Assembly (NCBI GenBank): GCA_017549665.1
Contig: JAFYUD010000092.1
Coordinates: forward strand, 15,334-79,333
Direction: 5' to 3'
Length of the DNA stretch: 64,000 nucleotides
From: Clostridia bacterium
GTDB taxonomy: Bacteria; Bacillota_A; Clostridia; Oscillospirales; Acutalibacteraceae
Part shown: positions 26,666 to 34,596 of the stretch, in pieces
Position numbering within the stretch: position 1 is the first letter of the stretch
How the letters are laid out: each line of letters begins with the position of its first letter
The notes under the pieces: generated by a model
Databases searched by the model: none
Told to the model about the DNA's origin: nothing
The model's input: the letters and a program-made list of their open reading frames with translations, nothing else
Made by a program: the position numbers and the translations under genes

Positions 26666-26905
26666 TTGCAAAATGCGCTGTAACCACTCATCATAAACGC
26701 TTATTTGCTCCCGGTTAATTATCTTGTTATCTTCCGTTAAATCACCCTTGACAACTGCAATAATGCCGGTACGGTTCTTTTTGCCGTATCGGTTCATATC
26801 TTCCAGTGCTGCGCCCTCATCATCAAAAGTATTTAATACTGTTTCTGTAAAGCCTTTAACCCTTACAAGGTGATATTTTCTTGTGTCTTTCTTTGCTCGT
26901 GCCAT
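26660..26905 (-). CDS. Small phage protein, unknown (81 residues)
   Basis: A basic N-terminus (ARAKKDTRKYHLV), then an alpha/beta sequence with no recognised family. A GGAGGT site precedes ATG 26905. It lies between a strong terminator and the tandem repeat array, so it probably has its own promoter within about 30 bases after the terminator or depends on read-through. Confidence 0.55.
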   Translation of the reverse strand: MARAKKDTRKYHLVRVKGFTETVLNTFDDEGAALEDMNRYGKKNRTGIIAVVKGDLTEDNKIINREQISVYDEWLQRILQM

Positions 26906-26924
26906 TCCATACCTCCAGAAAATG

Positions 26925-26986
26925 AAAAAAGGCTATGCAATCTAACCCCCGTTGAATATAGGGGGTTAAAGAATTACACAGCCTGC
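26925..26986 (-). terminator. Early-operon terminator
   Basis: A long hairpin (26931-26984): an outer GGCT.TG..AAT helix and an inner TAACCCCC/GGGGGTTA helix, followed on the minus strand by TTTTTT. It ends the early operon of small genes that begins at 28,766. Confidence 0.85.
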
Positions 26987-27014
26987 AAAATGCTTATAAA
27001 GCATCAGGAAATTT

Positions 27015-27272
27015 TTATATTAAATTGTCATCGTCATCAATAAAGTATTCCGCTATCTCTATCCAGTGAGCAATATTTTTTAAAATAAATTCTTCCATTG
27101 AATCCGGCGGGTTATCTGCATCCAAACCGCAAACATTAGTTAAATTGCCATAGCCGAATTTAACAATATAGAATTCAATTAAACCATCCTCCGGGATAAC
27201 ATATATTAAATACTTTGCATTGTCCTTATTTATATATTCATAGCGGTCAATATCAATCTGCATTTTCTTCAT
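27015..27272 (-). CDS. Small acidic phage protein, unknown
   Basis: An 85-residue protein, acidic at the C-terminus (YFIDDDDNLI), with no recognised family. I start it at ATG 27272, with GGGCGG upstream. A TTG at 27296 lies inside the preceding frame. It is last in the early operon. Confidence 0.55.
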   Translation of the reverse strand: MKKMQIDIDRYEYINKDNAKYLIYVIPEDGLIEFYIVKFGYGNLTNVCGLDADNPPDSMEEFILKNIAHWIEIAEYFIDDDDNLI

Positions 27273-27428
27273 TTGGTTTACCGCCCAATCTTTCAATATA
27301 TCGTTTCATTCGCTCAACGTCTGACGGCTTCCAGCCATAAGACAACATTTTTTCTTCAAATTCATTCGGATAGAATTTGTAAAAATCAGCGTTTCTTTTT
27401 GCGACACATTTTAAATGCTCTAATTCAT
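27253..27428 (-). pseudogene. Small early gene with a frameshift at its start
   Basis: An open frame of about 57 codons (CVAKRNADFYKFYPNEFEEK, then MLSYGWKPSDVERMKRYIERL) encodes a plausible small helical protein, but it has no start codon. An ATG with a good AAAGGA site at 27428 is one base out of frame and runs into a stop after two codons. One inserted base after the start would restore it. It overlaps the next gene by 20 bases. This may be a mutation or a sequence error. Confidence 0.4.
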
Positions 27429-27434
27429 AGTCCT

Positions 27435-27632
27435 TTATGGTTTATCACCAACTTTCATTTTATCAATAATATTTGCTGTCCTTTCTTCGTCCAGCCTCAT
27501 ATATTCGCTTTGTAATTCCTCTGAACTACCACAGGACAAAAGCGGAATTTCAACGCCGAAATCTTCAAAAATTCTCTTTTGCCAATACTTGATTTTTCTG
27601 GTTTCCTCATCAACAAAACTATTCTTTTTCAT
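27435..27632 (-). CDS. Small charged phage protein, unknown
   Basis: A 65-residue, highly charged, probably helical protein (NSFVDEETRKIKYWQKRIFED at the N-terminus). No family is recognised. It is in the early operon with short gaps on both sides. Confidence 0.5.
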   Translation of the reverse strand: MKKNSFVDEETRKIKYWQKRIFEDFGVEIPLLSCGSSEELQSEYMRLDEERTANIIDKMKVGDKP

Positions 27633-27652
27633 TTCTTTATTTTCCTTTCTTC

Positions 27653-28132
27653 TTATGCTACATTGTTTAAAATCTTTTCGATAACTGCCATTTCGTAAAC
27701 ATCCGTATAGAATGTATCAAGGGCAGCACTTGCACCACACATCAAAGTTAAATTGCCATCGAAGGCGGTATTGCTGTATTGCCAATTATGGATATACTTT
27801 TTATACTTCTTTGCATTGATACCCTTTGTATTTACCCAATCGGGAGAAAGAACCAATTCACAACCGATTTTTGTATTTTGGATTTTGCCGGTGCTTTCAT
27901 TAAAGGTAATTTCAAAATAATACTTTACCTTATTGCAGAGGCGGCGGGGCATCCATCCGCATTTTGTATTTTTCTCAATTTCCTTTTTTGCTGCCTTGAA
28001 AAGTGCTTTCTTTACTTCCGGGCGAAGGTATGAGCCTTTAAAATACCCCTTGAAATTTCCCATTGTTTCAGACTCATCATAAAAGACAGTAGGGATAACA
28101 AATTTTCTTGTTTCAACATTAACCAGTTTCAT
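27653..28132 (-). CDS. Early phage protein, unknown (159 residues)
   Basis: A basic alpha/beta protein with KNTKCGWMPRRLCNKVKYYFEI and KKYKKYIHNWQYSNTAFDG segments and a hydrophobic C-terminal helix. No catalytic motif or family is recognised. It is the largest gene of the early operon, and ATG 28132 has a GGAGGT site. Confidence 0.55.
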   Translation of the reverse strand: MKLVNVETRKFVIPTVFYDESETMGNFKGYFKGSYLRPEVKKALFKAAKKEIEKNTKCGWMPRRLCNKVKYYFEITFNESTGKIQNTKIGCELVLSPDWVNTKGINAKKYKKYIHNWQYSNTAFDGNLTLMCGASAALDTFYTDVYEMAVIEKILNNVA

Positions 28133-28157
28133 AATAAATTTACCTCCAGAAATTTAA

Positions 28158-28544
28158 TCAATGATATTTGTGAAATTCACGGTGTAGGCAACCACAAGAT
28201 TTTGTGTTACCGCTTATCAAGTAGTTAGTTGGTACATCGGTATATTTCCCGCACAAAAGGCACTTACAACGCCATACTGCCCTTCGATGCTGATTTGTAC
28301 CAACTCTTTTTATGACCTTCAGATAATTTATTGTCTGTCCGGTCAAGTCCTTTGCATTGGGTCTCTTTTTGATGCATCCGCACGACTTCTTATGACCGCT
28401 TTTTAATTCGGTTGTGCTTGCCGTGGTAATGCTCCCGCATAGTTTGCATTTGCATTCCCACATTGTACGCTTGCCGTCTTGCTCATCAGCCTTTTTTATG
28501 ACCTCTAAATTATTAAAGGTCTGTCCCGTCAAATCAATTTTCAT
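28158..28544 (-). CDS. Duplicated zinc-binding phage protein
   Basis: A 128-residue protein made of two copies of one domain, residues about 3-58 and 66-122. Each begins DLTGQ...NLEVI or NYLKVI and carries a W-C-C-C-LCG pattern and a final KSCGC. The Cys pairs CKCKLCG/SCGC and CKCLLCG/SCGC are likely zinc ligands. Such domains occur alone or fused to nucleases and AP2-like domains in phages and probably bind nucleic acid. There is no nuclease part here. Confidence 0.65.
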   Translation of the reverse strand: MKIDLTGQTFNNLEVIKKADEQDGKRTMWECKCKLCGSITTASTTELKSGHKKSCGCIKKRPNAKDLTGQTINYLKVIKRVGTNQHRRAVWRCKCLLCGKYTDVPTNYLISGNTKSCGCLHREFHKYH

Positions 28545-28556
28545 TTCCTTACCCCC

Positions 28557-28766
28557 TTATGCTCTCAAATATCCAAACCCAGCACCATTATCAGCGCATT
28601 CACCGCCGTCAATGATAAAGATTTTCTTTCTCTGCGGTTTCTGCTCGTAGATAGATTTAATGGTAATGGTCTTTTCGGTTCTCTTAATGACTTCAACCGT
28701 TTCAAATAAGTTATGGTCATTAAAGCAGCGGGAAGAATAAGTTTTACCAACCTCAAATTTTTTCAT
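28557..28766 (-). CDS. First gene of the early operon, unknown
   Basis: A 69-residue mostly beta protein (KKFEVGKTYSSRCFNDHNLF at the N-terminus; ECADNGAGFGYLRA at the C-terminus). ATG 28766 follows GAGGT. An upstream in-frame ATG at 28799 lies on the promoter and would be outside the transcript. It resembles small SH3-like phage proteins but is not assigned. Confidence 0.55.
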   Translation of the reverse strand: MKKFEVGKTYSSRCFNDHNLFETVEVIKRTEKTITIKSIYEQKPQRKKIFIIDGGECADNGAGFGYLRA

Positions 28767-28794
28767 TGTGATTACCTCGCCTTTCGTTGTTGTA

Positions 28795-28828
28795 ACCACA
28801 TTATAAACGATTTCGTTTTATTTGTCAA
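28795..28828 (-). promoter_or_regulatory. Early promoter with embedded operator
   Basis: Perfect sigma-A promoter: TTGACA (28823-28828), 17-base spacer, TATAAT (28800-28805). A perfect palindrome AAACGA-TT-TCGTTT (28805-28818) fills most of the spacer, the best possible position for a repressor. Confidence 0.9.
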
Positions 28829-28907
28829 CACCATTTTGAGAAAAATTTTAAAATATTTTCGTTTTCTTCCATCGTTCAGTTTTAAATTTTTATTTTCAAT
28901 GGTTTTA

Positions 28908-28936
28908 TTGACTTTCAAAAAGGAATATGTTATACT
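28908..28936 (+). promoter_or_regulatory. Promoter for rightward genes
   Basis: TTGACT (28908-28913), 17-base spacer, TATACT (28931-28936). It gives a leader of about 170 bases before the DUF6471-like gene. Confidence 0.8.
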
Positions 28937-29113
28937 GTTTTATAGTAAATGAGTTACCACAGCCGAAATATAAAACTATACCGTTAAAGCCATTTAAACG
29001 GCTTTAAAATCGTTTTAAATTTTGGGTATATAAACACTCATTAAATTATTGAAAATTGATTCTGGGGCATTGTAGAGCCTCATAGAGCCTTTAAAACATC
29101 GGGAGGATATAAA

Positions 29114-29680
29114 ATGCAATTTAAAATCAATGATAGATTGTATGACCTTAATTCTTTAACGCCTGACGGGGATGACAAAATCACATATCATTTAATAAAA
29201 CTGCTGATTCAAGAGGCAGATTCAGACTTATCCAAAACAACCCGCAAATTTAACAAACTATTCCCGGATGAAAAAACCACATCCCAAAATTTAAGCAATA
29301 AACTATATAGAGACTCTTTGAGGGTCACACAGTTTTTAAAATTGCTTTCTGCTCTGGGTTATACATTATCCTTCGATATTGTCAAAGATGATTTTGCAAA
29401 AGTAGAAGATACCCAGCCAATAACACCCGCCATCAAAGATGATAGAAAATTTAGCGATTTACTTATTGAGGGTTACGCCGATTGCAAGAGCATCAATTTT
29501 GATAGTATCATCATTGCCGGTGCAAGAGCATCAGAGGCGGCGCAATGGATAGCAGAAAATTTAGATACTTTTAAGGAAATGGACGAAACACAAGAAATTA
29601 TGTTATTGATTGCTGCGAACCGTGAATTTAAAGTGAATTGCAAGCCGGTTGCTGAAGGTAGAAATTTCAAAATGATGTAA
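29114..29680 (+). CDS. DUF6471-like regulator
   Basis: A 188-residue protein. Residues about 20-100 contain the pattern FNKLFPDEKTTSQNLSNKLY...LRVTQFLKLLSALGYTLSFDI, typical of the DUF6471 family (helix-turn-helix-like, found in phages and other mobile elements). The C-terminal half is helical and unassigned. GGGAGG precedes ATG 29114. It is transcribed away from the early operon, as expected for a lysogeny-side regulator, and it is the best repressor candidate in the window (inference). Confidence 0.6.
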   Translation: MQFKINDRLYDLNSLTPDGDDKITYHLIKLLIQEADSDLSKTTRKFNKLFPDEKTTSQNLSNKLYRDSLRVTQFLKLLSALGYTLSFDIVKDDFAKVEDTQPITPAIKDDRKFSDLLIEGYADCKSINFDSIIIAGARASEAAQWIAENLDTFKEMDETQEIMLLIAANREFKVNCKPVAEGRNFKMM

Positions 29681-29687
29681 TATTTTT

Positions 29688-29722
29688 AGGGTATAACGCT
29701 TATGTTATGCCCTAATTTATTT
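29688..29722 (+). terminator. Terminator after DUF6471-like gene
   Basis: AGGGTATAAC / GTTATGCCCT arms (one G-U pair) with a 6-base loop, followed by AATTTATTTTT. It is probably partial, since three more plus-strand genes follow. Confidence 0.7.
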
Positions 29723-29739
29723 TTAGGAGGTTTATTCAA

Positions 29740-30062
29740 ATGATTATCACGAGCAATTACACCATCTATAAAAAAGGGGCATACACTACATATTAAATAA
29801 TGATATTCCGCTTTGTCCCCTCTGTAATGGCACTGTAAGAGCCAGAGACAGCCGCCAAAGGCTTGTTAAGGATTCGGCAGGGTCTTTATATATCTTTCAA
29901 TTACGGCGGTTTAAATGCCGTTTATGCGGTTCTATTCACCTTGAATTACCAGACTGCATACAACCACAAAAGCACTATTTCCGGCTAACCATTGAAAAAG
30001 CAAAGGAAGATAAAAAAATATGTGCTGCGGATGACAGCACAATAAGACGATGGAAAAAATAA
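29740..30062 (+). pseudogene. DUF6431 zinc-ribbon gene with one frameshift
   Basis: A strong AGGAGG site precedes ATG 29740, which opens an 18-codon frame (SNYTIYKKGAYTTY, then stop). From about 29790 the next frame continues as ILNNDIPLCPLCNGTVRARD, FKCRLCGSIH and STIRRWKK, ending at 30062. Joined, it is a complete protein of about 107 residues of the DUF6431 type with two CxxC pairs. A single missing base near 29785-29795 explains the break. It may be a mutation, programmed frameshifting or a sequence error. Confidence 0.65.
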
Positions 30063-30099
30063 TATACACCCGTTTTGCCTTTTCGCCCTCATTCCCTTT

Positions 30100-30657
30100 A
30101 TGCTAAAATCTGAATGCAGATTATTAAAGGGGGTGGGGGCATTTTCTACCAATAAGCCAGAGCCAAAAGAAAGGAAGCGGAAAAAGATGATTATAATGAT
30201 ATTGCTATTAGTCATCCTTATTATCCTTGTATTACTGCTTTTCAAGTGTTGCAGTAATAGAGGGATAACGCCACCACCTTCAGACAGCACAAGCACAACC
30301 ACATCAGAGCCAGAAAAAACACTTGACTTTATACCGGCTGGGGAAGAAGGCAGAATCACAATACCGGGTTATGCCGGAATTTATCTTAAAGCCGGTACGA
30401 ACCAACAAACGGTTGATTTTCACAATCCAGAAACAAACGATTGTTATTTTAAAATCTCTCTTTATTTATCCAATGACTTTTTATTATATGAAAGTGATTT
30501 GATAAAGCCGGGTGAACATATAACCAACATAACAATCAATCAGAAATTGCAAAAAGGGATTTACAAAAACTGTTTGTTGGTTTATCAATGCTATTCGCTT
30601 GACAGTCAAAAGCAGTTAAACGGCAGCACACAAAACATTGAAATCAATTCAAGATGA
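30100..30657 (+). CDS. Membrane-anchored protein, unknown
   Basis: A protein of up to 185 residues with a basic cytoplasmic stretch (KPEPKERKRKK), one membrane span (MIIMILLLVILIILVLLLF), a Cys pair after it, a Ser/Thr/Pro-rich linker and a beta-rich outer domain of 110 residues. Start is uncertain: ATG 30100 gives the longest form, but ATG 30187 has AAAGGAAG at a good distance and would give 156 residues. It lies 18 bases before the secreted protein gene and probably works with it at the cell surface. Confidence 0.6.
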   Translation: MLKSECRLLKGVGAFSTNKPEPKERKRKKMIIMILLLVILIILVLLLFKCCSNRGITPPPSDSTSTTTSEPEKTLDFIPAGEEGRITIPGYAGIYLKAGTNQQTVDFHNPETNDCYFKISLYLSNDFLLYESDLIKPGEHITNITINQKLQKGIYKNCLLVYQCYSLDSQKQLNGSTQNIEINSR

Positions 30658-30675
30658 AAGAGGTAAAAAAACACT

Positions 30676-31188
30676 ATGAAAAAAATTATAGCACTTGTTT
30701 TGTCCCTTGTTTTAATGCTGGGGACGGCTACAACCGCATTTGCAGCGGATGAGCCATATCAAGGAATGGGAGAAACACAAGTAACCGCCTATTCTTACGG
30801 CACGTTTTATTTTTCAATTCCTGAAACGGTTGAATTTACAAAGATGGTAAACAATGAATGTAGAATTCAAATCGGGGAATATGATATTGATACAACGGAT
30901 GCAATTTGTGTATCAATCGGTAATTTTAATTCTGATGGTTGTATTACTTTGAACCACAACACAAAAGAAGATGTTACCGCCAATTTGATGATTTACAAAG
31001 ATTATGAAATGACAAATCAACATACCGATTCTGCAAGTCCTTTATTTACTATCTCATATGACGAACTCGAATCAAATATTTATGATGAGTACACTTTTTA
31101 CGCACGATTAGACCCAAATGCAAAAGCGGGTTATTATTCCGGTGTAATTCAATTTTACTTTAACATAATGCAAGGCGCATTTGCCTAA
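30676..31188 (+). CDS. Secreted protein, unknown
   Basis: A 170-residue protein with a clear signal peptide (KKIIALVLSLVLMLG, then TTAFAA, cleavage near residue 24). The mature part is all-beta with acidic and Thr/Asn-rich segments (FYFSIPETVEF; AGYYSGVIQFYFNI near the C-terminus), similar in style to bacterial surface proteins with an immunoglobulin-like fold. It is a likely lysogeny-expressed gene at the prophage edge. No family assigned. Confidence 0.65.
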   Translation: MKKIIALVLSLVLMLGTATTAFAADEPYQGMGETQVTAYSYGTFYFSIPETVEFTKMVNNECRIQIGEYDIDTTDAICVSIGNFNSDGCITLNHNTKEDVTANLMIYKDYEMTNQHTDSASPLFTISYDELESNIYDEYTFYARLDPNAKAGYYSGVIQFYFNIMQGAFA

Positions 31189-31203
31189 TTAAAAATAAAA
31201 ATT

Positions 31204-31241
31204 GCTCCCTGTCCTTTGCCGGATGGGGAGCATATTTTTTT
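31204..31241 (+). terminator. Terminator of rightward prophage genes
   Basis: GCTCCC / GGGAGC arms with partial inner pairing, followed by ATATTTTTTT. Confidence 0.85.
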
Positions 31242-31518
31242 GACCTTTTAGAGAGTAGCAAGAATATAAACTAAAATCATCTTGTCACAAAATCGCTGTG
31301 ACAAACTCATTTTAATCTACATATAAAAAACACCGCCACTTGTTAAAGTAGCGATGTTTATATGCTTGATATTCTCTTATTCGGTCATTGTGTGGTATTT
31401 TCCTGTGGTCAAATGTGACAAATCATTGATAGATTTATGATAAATTCGATTTGTGATATGCGAAAACCACCATATATTGTGTCACATCTTACCGCAAAAC
31501 ACTATATATTGTGTTTGC
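31242..31518. other. Candidate right attachment region
   Basis: 277 bases without a gene between the prophage and lysS. Four TGTSACA sites lie at 31283-31289, 31297-31303, 31414-31420 and 31480-31486, the first two forming a perfect hairpin TTGTCACA/TGTGACAA. Two copies of a TATATTGTGT word lie at about 31473 and 31505, just before the lysS stop. This looks like integrase arm and core sites. The matching left site is outside the window. Confidence 0.5.
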
Positions 31519-33027
31519 TTAATCTAACGGCTTCATCGTGGGGAAAAGGAGGACATCTCTGATAGCTGCTGAATCTGTAAGGAGCATACACATTCTGTCG
31601 ATACCGAAACCGATACCGCCTGTGGGTGCCATACCGTATTCAAGAGCTGTCATAAAGTCTTCGTCTGTTGTGTTTGCCTCGTCATCGCCTGCAGCGAGCT
31701 GAGCTTCCTGAGCCTTGAATCGTTCTCTCTGGTCGATGGGGTCGTTAAGCTCTGAGTAAGCATTTGCCATTTCCCAGCCGTTCATGAAGAACTCAAAACG
31801 TTCAACGTAATCGGGATTTTCGGGCTTTCTCTTTGTAAGAGGAGAAATCTCAACGGGATGATCCATAAGGAATGTGGGCTGAATGAGATGATGCTCAACA
31901 AATTCTTCAAAGAAGAGGTTGAGGATGTCGCCCTTTGTATGTCTGTCTTCAAATTCAACGTGTTTTTCTTTTGCAAGAGCCTTTGCTTCTTCATCAGACT
32001 TGATTTCGTTGAAATCAACACCTGCATACTTCTTGACAGCATCAAGCATTGTGATTCTCTCAAAGGGTTTGCCGAGGTCCATTTCAACACCGTTGTAGAC
32101 AATCTTTGTTGTGCCGAGAACAGCCTGAGCAACGTGACGGTAGAGGTTTTCTGTAAGGTCCATCATACCGTGGTAATCTGTATATGCCTGATAGAGTTCC
32201 ATAAGAGTGAACTCGGGATTGTGTCTTGTATCAAGACCTTCGTTACGGAAAACACGACCGATTTCGTAAACTCTTTCCATACCGCCGACAATAAGACGCT
32301 TGAGGTAAAGTTCAAGTGAAATTCTGAGCTTGAGGTCTTCATCAAGAGCATTGAAATGTGTTTCAAAGGGTCTTGCAGCAGCACCGCCCGCATTTGAAAC
32401 AAGCATAGGTGTTTCAACCTCGATAAAGCCCTGTGAGTCAAGATATCTTCTGATTTCTCTGATGATAAGAGAACGCTTGATAAAGGTATCCTTTACATCG
32501 GGGTTCATAATAAGGTCAAGATAACGCTGACGGTATCTTGTTTCTGTATTTGTAAGTCCGTGATACTTCTCGGGAAGAGGAAGAAGTGACTTTGTAAGGA
32601 GTTTGACTGATTTAGCATGAACTGAAATCTCGCCTGTCTTTGTTTTAAAAACAAAACCTTTGACTTCAACAATATCACCAATGTCATATTTCTTGAAATC
32701 AGCATATTCTTCTTCGCCTATGTCATCACGTCTGACATAAACCTGCATTTTGCCTTCACGGTCATGAATATTCATGAAACTTGCTTTACCCATGGGGCGT
32801 TTTGTCATGATTCTGCCGCAGATAGAAACATCCTGATTTTCAAGTTCATCAAATTTTTCAATGATTTCGGTGCTGTGATAATCCTGCTGGGCAAGAGTCA
32901 CCTGAAACGGGTCTTTACCTGCTTCCTGAAGTGCTGTAAGCTTATCAACACGGATTTGTCTGAGTTCATTGACACTCTGTTCAGGTGCTTCGGTTTCAGC
33001 AGCCTGATTCTTGATTTCGTCTGCCAT
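31519..33027 (-). CDS. lysS: Lysyl-tRNA synthetase, class II
   Basis: A 502-residue enzyme that charges tRNA-Lys. An N-terminal OB-fold (DVSICGRIMTKRPMGKASFMNIHD, about 67-90) is followed by class II motifs: motif 2 in VYEIGRVFRNEGLDTRHNPEF and motif 3 in GIGFGIDRMCMLL near the C-terminus. It lies 27 bases after greA and shares its promoter. The last codons (CCG TTA GAT) use a Leu codon that seems rare in this host gene, so the prophage may have supplied the end of the gene on integration (inference). Confidence 0.97.
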   Translation of the reverse strand: MADEIKNQAAETEAPEQSVNELRQIRVDKLTALQEAGKDPFQVTLAQQDYHSTEIIEKFDELENQDVSICGRIMTKRPMGKASFMNIHDREGKMQVYVRRDDIGEEEYADFKKYDIGDIVEVKGFVFKTKTGEISVHAKSVKLLTKSLLPLPEKYHGLTNTETRYRQRYLDLIMNPDVKDTFIKRSLIIREIRRYLDSQGFIEVETPMLVSNAGGAAARPFETHFNALDEDLKLRISLELYLKRLIVGGMERVYEIGRVFRNEGLDTRHNPEFTLMELYQAYTDYHGMMDLTENLYRHVAQAVLGTTKIVYNGVEMDLGKPFERITMLDAVKKYAGVDFNEIKSDEEAKALAKEKHVEFEDRHTKGDILNLFFEEFVEHHLIQPTFLMDHPVEISPLTKRKPENPDYVERFEFFMNGWEMANAYSELNDPIDQRERFKAQEAQLAAGDDEANTTDEDFMTALEYGMAPTGGIGFGIDRMCMLLTDSAAIRDVLLFPTMKPLD

Positions 33028-33054
33028 TTTTATGCTCCTTAAATCTATAGTGAA

Positions 33055-33528
33055 TTACTTTGAAATTTCTCTGATTTCAAGAGTGATAACTCCGCCGGGA
33101 GTTTCAACATCAACAACATCGCCAACCTTGTGACCGAGAAGGCCTTTGCCGATGGGTGATTCATCAGAAAGCTTGTTTTCGAGAGGATCTGCCTGAGGGA
33201 AACCTACGATCTGATATTTTACTTCTTCATTGAATTCCTTATCGAACACTTTTACAAAAGAGCCGATGTGAACTGTGTCTGTTCCGAGTGCTGATTCATC
33301 AATGATTTTAACGTGCTGAAGTGTATATTCAAGTTCGGCTATGCTTGCTTCAAGTTTTGCCTGTTCTGATTTTGCTTCATCATATTCGCTGTTTTCGGAA
33401 AGGTCACCGAATGACTTTGCCTCTTTGATTTTTTCTGCGACTTCATGTCTTCTTGTTGTACGCATTTCAACAAGTTTCTCTTTTAATTCGTCAACAGCCG
33501 CCTGGGTTAAAAGAAATTCGTCTGCCAT
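33055..33528 (-). CDS. greA: Transcription elongation factor GreA
   Basis: A 157-residue factor that rescues stalled RNA polymerase by inducing transcript cleavage. The N-terminal coiled coil has the typical ending FGDLSENSEYDEAKSEQ with the acidic tip. The C-terminal domain shows GDVVDVETPGGVITLEIREI. It is first in a greA-lysS operon with a consensus promoter, an arrangement common in Firmicutes. Confidence 0.97.
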   Translation of the reverse strand: MADEFLLTQAAVDELKEKLVEMRTTRRHEVAEKIKEAKSFGDLSENSEYDEAKSEQAKLEASIAELEYTLQHVKIIDESALGTDTVHIGSFVKVFDKEFNEEVKYQIVGFPQADPLENKLSDESPIGKGLLGHKVGDVVDVETPGGVITLEIREISK

Positions 33529-33572
33529 TTTATTTCATCCTTTCAGATACTTATATCTTTACATTACAAGAT

Positions 33573-33601
33573 ATTATAACCAAAATATATTTATATGTCA
33601 A
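33573..33601 (-). promoter_or_regulatory. greA-lysS promoter
   Basis: TTGACA (33596-33601), 17-base spacer and TATAAT (33573-33578), both boxes perfect. Confidence 0.85.
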
Positions 33602-33602
33602 G

Positions 33603-34427
33603 TTATACATAAAAAATTATGCTCTTATATCTGTCTGCACTTGCACAAATCCGGTTTTTCATATATTCAACAAGCTCCGTCACGGTAATTTCTTCATTAT
33701 TTTCAATAAACGACAAGCAATAAGCCCTGGACAAACGCTTTTCAAAATTGAATTCATTGACAGCCGCAAGAAAAACATTTTCATCAATATACCCGGGGCA
33801 CAGTTTTTTTATATCATCAAAACCTTCTGTCTTTGCAGGAATAAAACCTCTGCAAGCCGAAAACAGAAAACCCTTCCCTCTGTAATCAAAAGTATTATCC
33901 GTATCAATTATTATTGAATGACTTTCAGCATCCTTTATGCTGTCGGTTATAACAACACCTGCACCTATTTCATCATAAACAGACTGAACCTGTGAAAAAT
34001 AACGGTAATCATTTTTTGTTATTACAATCGTTTCGGCTGAATACCTTGCAATAAGAGGCAGAAGAAATGCATATTGTCCTTTTTTATCATTTATGTAACA
34101 CTTGGTTCTGAGGCCTGACAGATAAAGTTCTTTGATAATAATAGAAAGTGTGTTGAAAATAAGCATATTGAAAAATTTTTCACCCGTAAACTTTTTTACA
34201 GAGCAATCATCACCGAATCTGATATTTTCTCCCGCAAGCACACGTGATGAATGCTTGCCTATAAATGCGGTAACTTCATCCCAGTCAACACCGTTTGCGG
34301 AATCATTCACATCAACAATATAAAATCTTTCACCGCCGTTTGTCCTGAATTCAGATACTTTACGGACAGCTTTTCCTTTTTTTGTTTTCTTTTTTCCCGA
34401 ACTTACAACATTGAGTATTACAAACAT
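33603..34427 (-). CDS. Conserved protein, unknown (274 residues)
   Basis: A soluble alpha/beta protein whose strands (YIVDVND, ETIVITKNDYRYF, GVVITDS, HSIIIDTD) suggest a Rossmann-like core, followed by a helical C-terminal 70 residues. No motif identifies a function. GAGGGGG precedes ATG 34427. It ends just upstream of the greA promoter and may be expressed separately. Confidence 0.6.
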   Translation of the reverse strand: MFVILNVVSSGKKKTKKGKAVRKVSEFRTNGGERFYIVDVNDSANGVDWDEVTAFIGKHSSRVLAGENIRFGDDCSVKKFTGEKFFNMLIFNTLSIIIKELYLSGLRTKCYINDKKGQYAFLLPLIARYSAETIVITKNDYRYFSQVQSVYDEIGAGVVITDSIKDAESHSIIIDTDNTFDYRGKGFLFSACRGFIPAKTEGFDDIKKLCPGYIDENVFLAAVNEFNFEKRLSRAYCLSFIENNEEITVTELVEYMKNRICASADRYKSIIFYV

Positions 34428-34539
34428 TTTTATCCCCCTCGGACATTACATCTGTAATATATATTGAGCATCTGCAGACATTATCACAAGAAAAATCGTT
34501 TAGTTATAATATTACTTTATATTATTTTTAATTTTAGTC

Positions 34540-34568
34540 TTGTTAAACTTTCTTATATATGATAAAAT
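34540..34568 (+). promoter_or_regulatory. Promoter of the GDPD-like/YhhN/ACT operon
   Basis: TTGTTA (34540-34545), 17-base spacer, TAAAAT (34563-34568), about 30 bases before the first gene. Confidence 0.65.
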
Positions 34569-34596
34569 AACTATAAATATACTAAAATGGGTGCGT

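Larger units (their letters stand above)
28767..29113. other. Divergent control region
   Basis: 347 bases between the leftward early operon and the rightward lysogeny-side genes. It holds both promoters described separately, a hairpin AAAGCC/GGCTTT (about 28986-29005) in the leader of the rightward transcript, and several ATCGTTT/AAACG half sites (near 28872 and 29008) similar to the operator. Confidence 0.75.
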
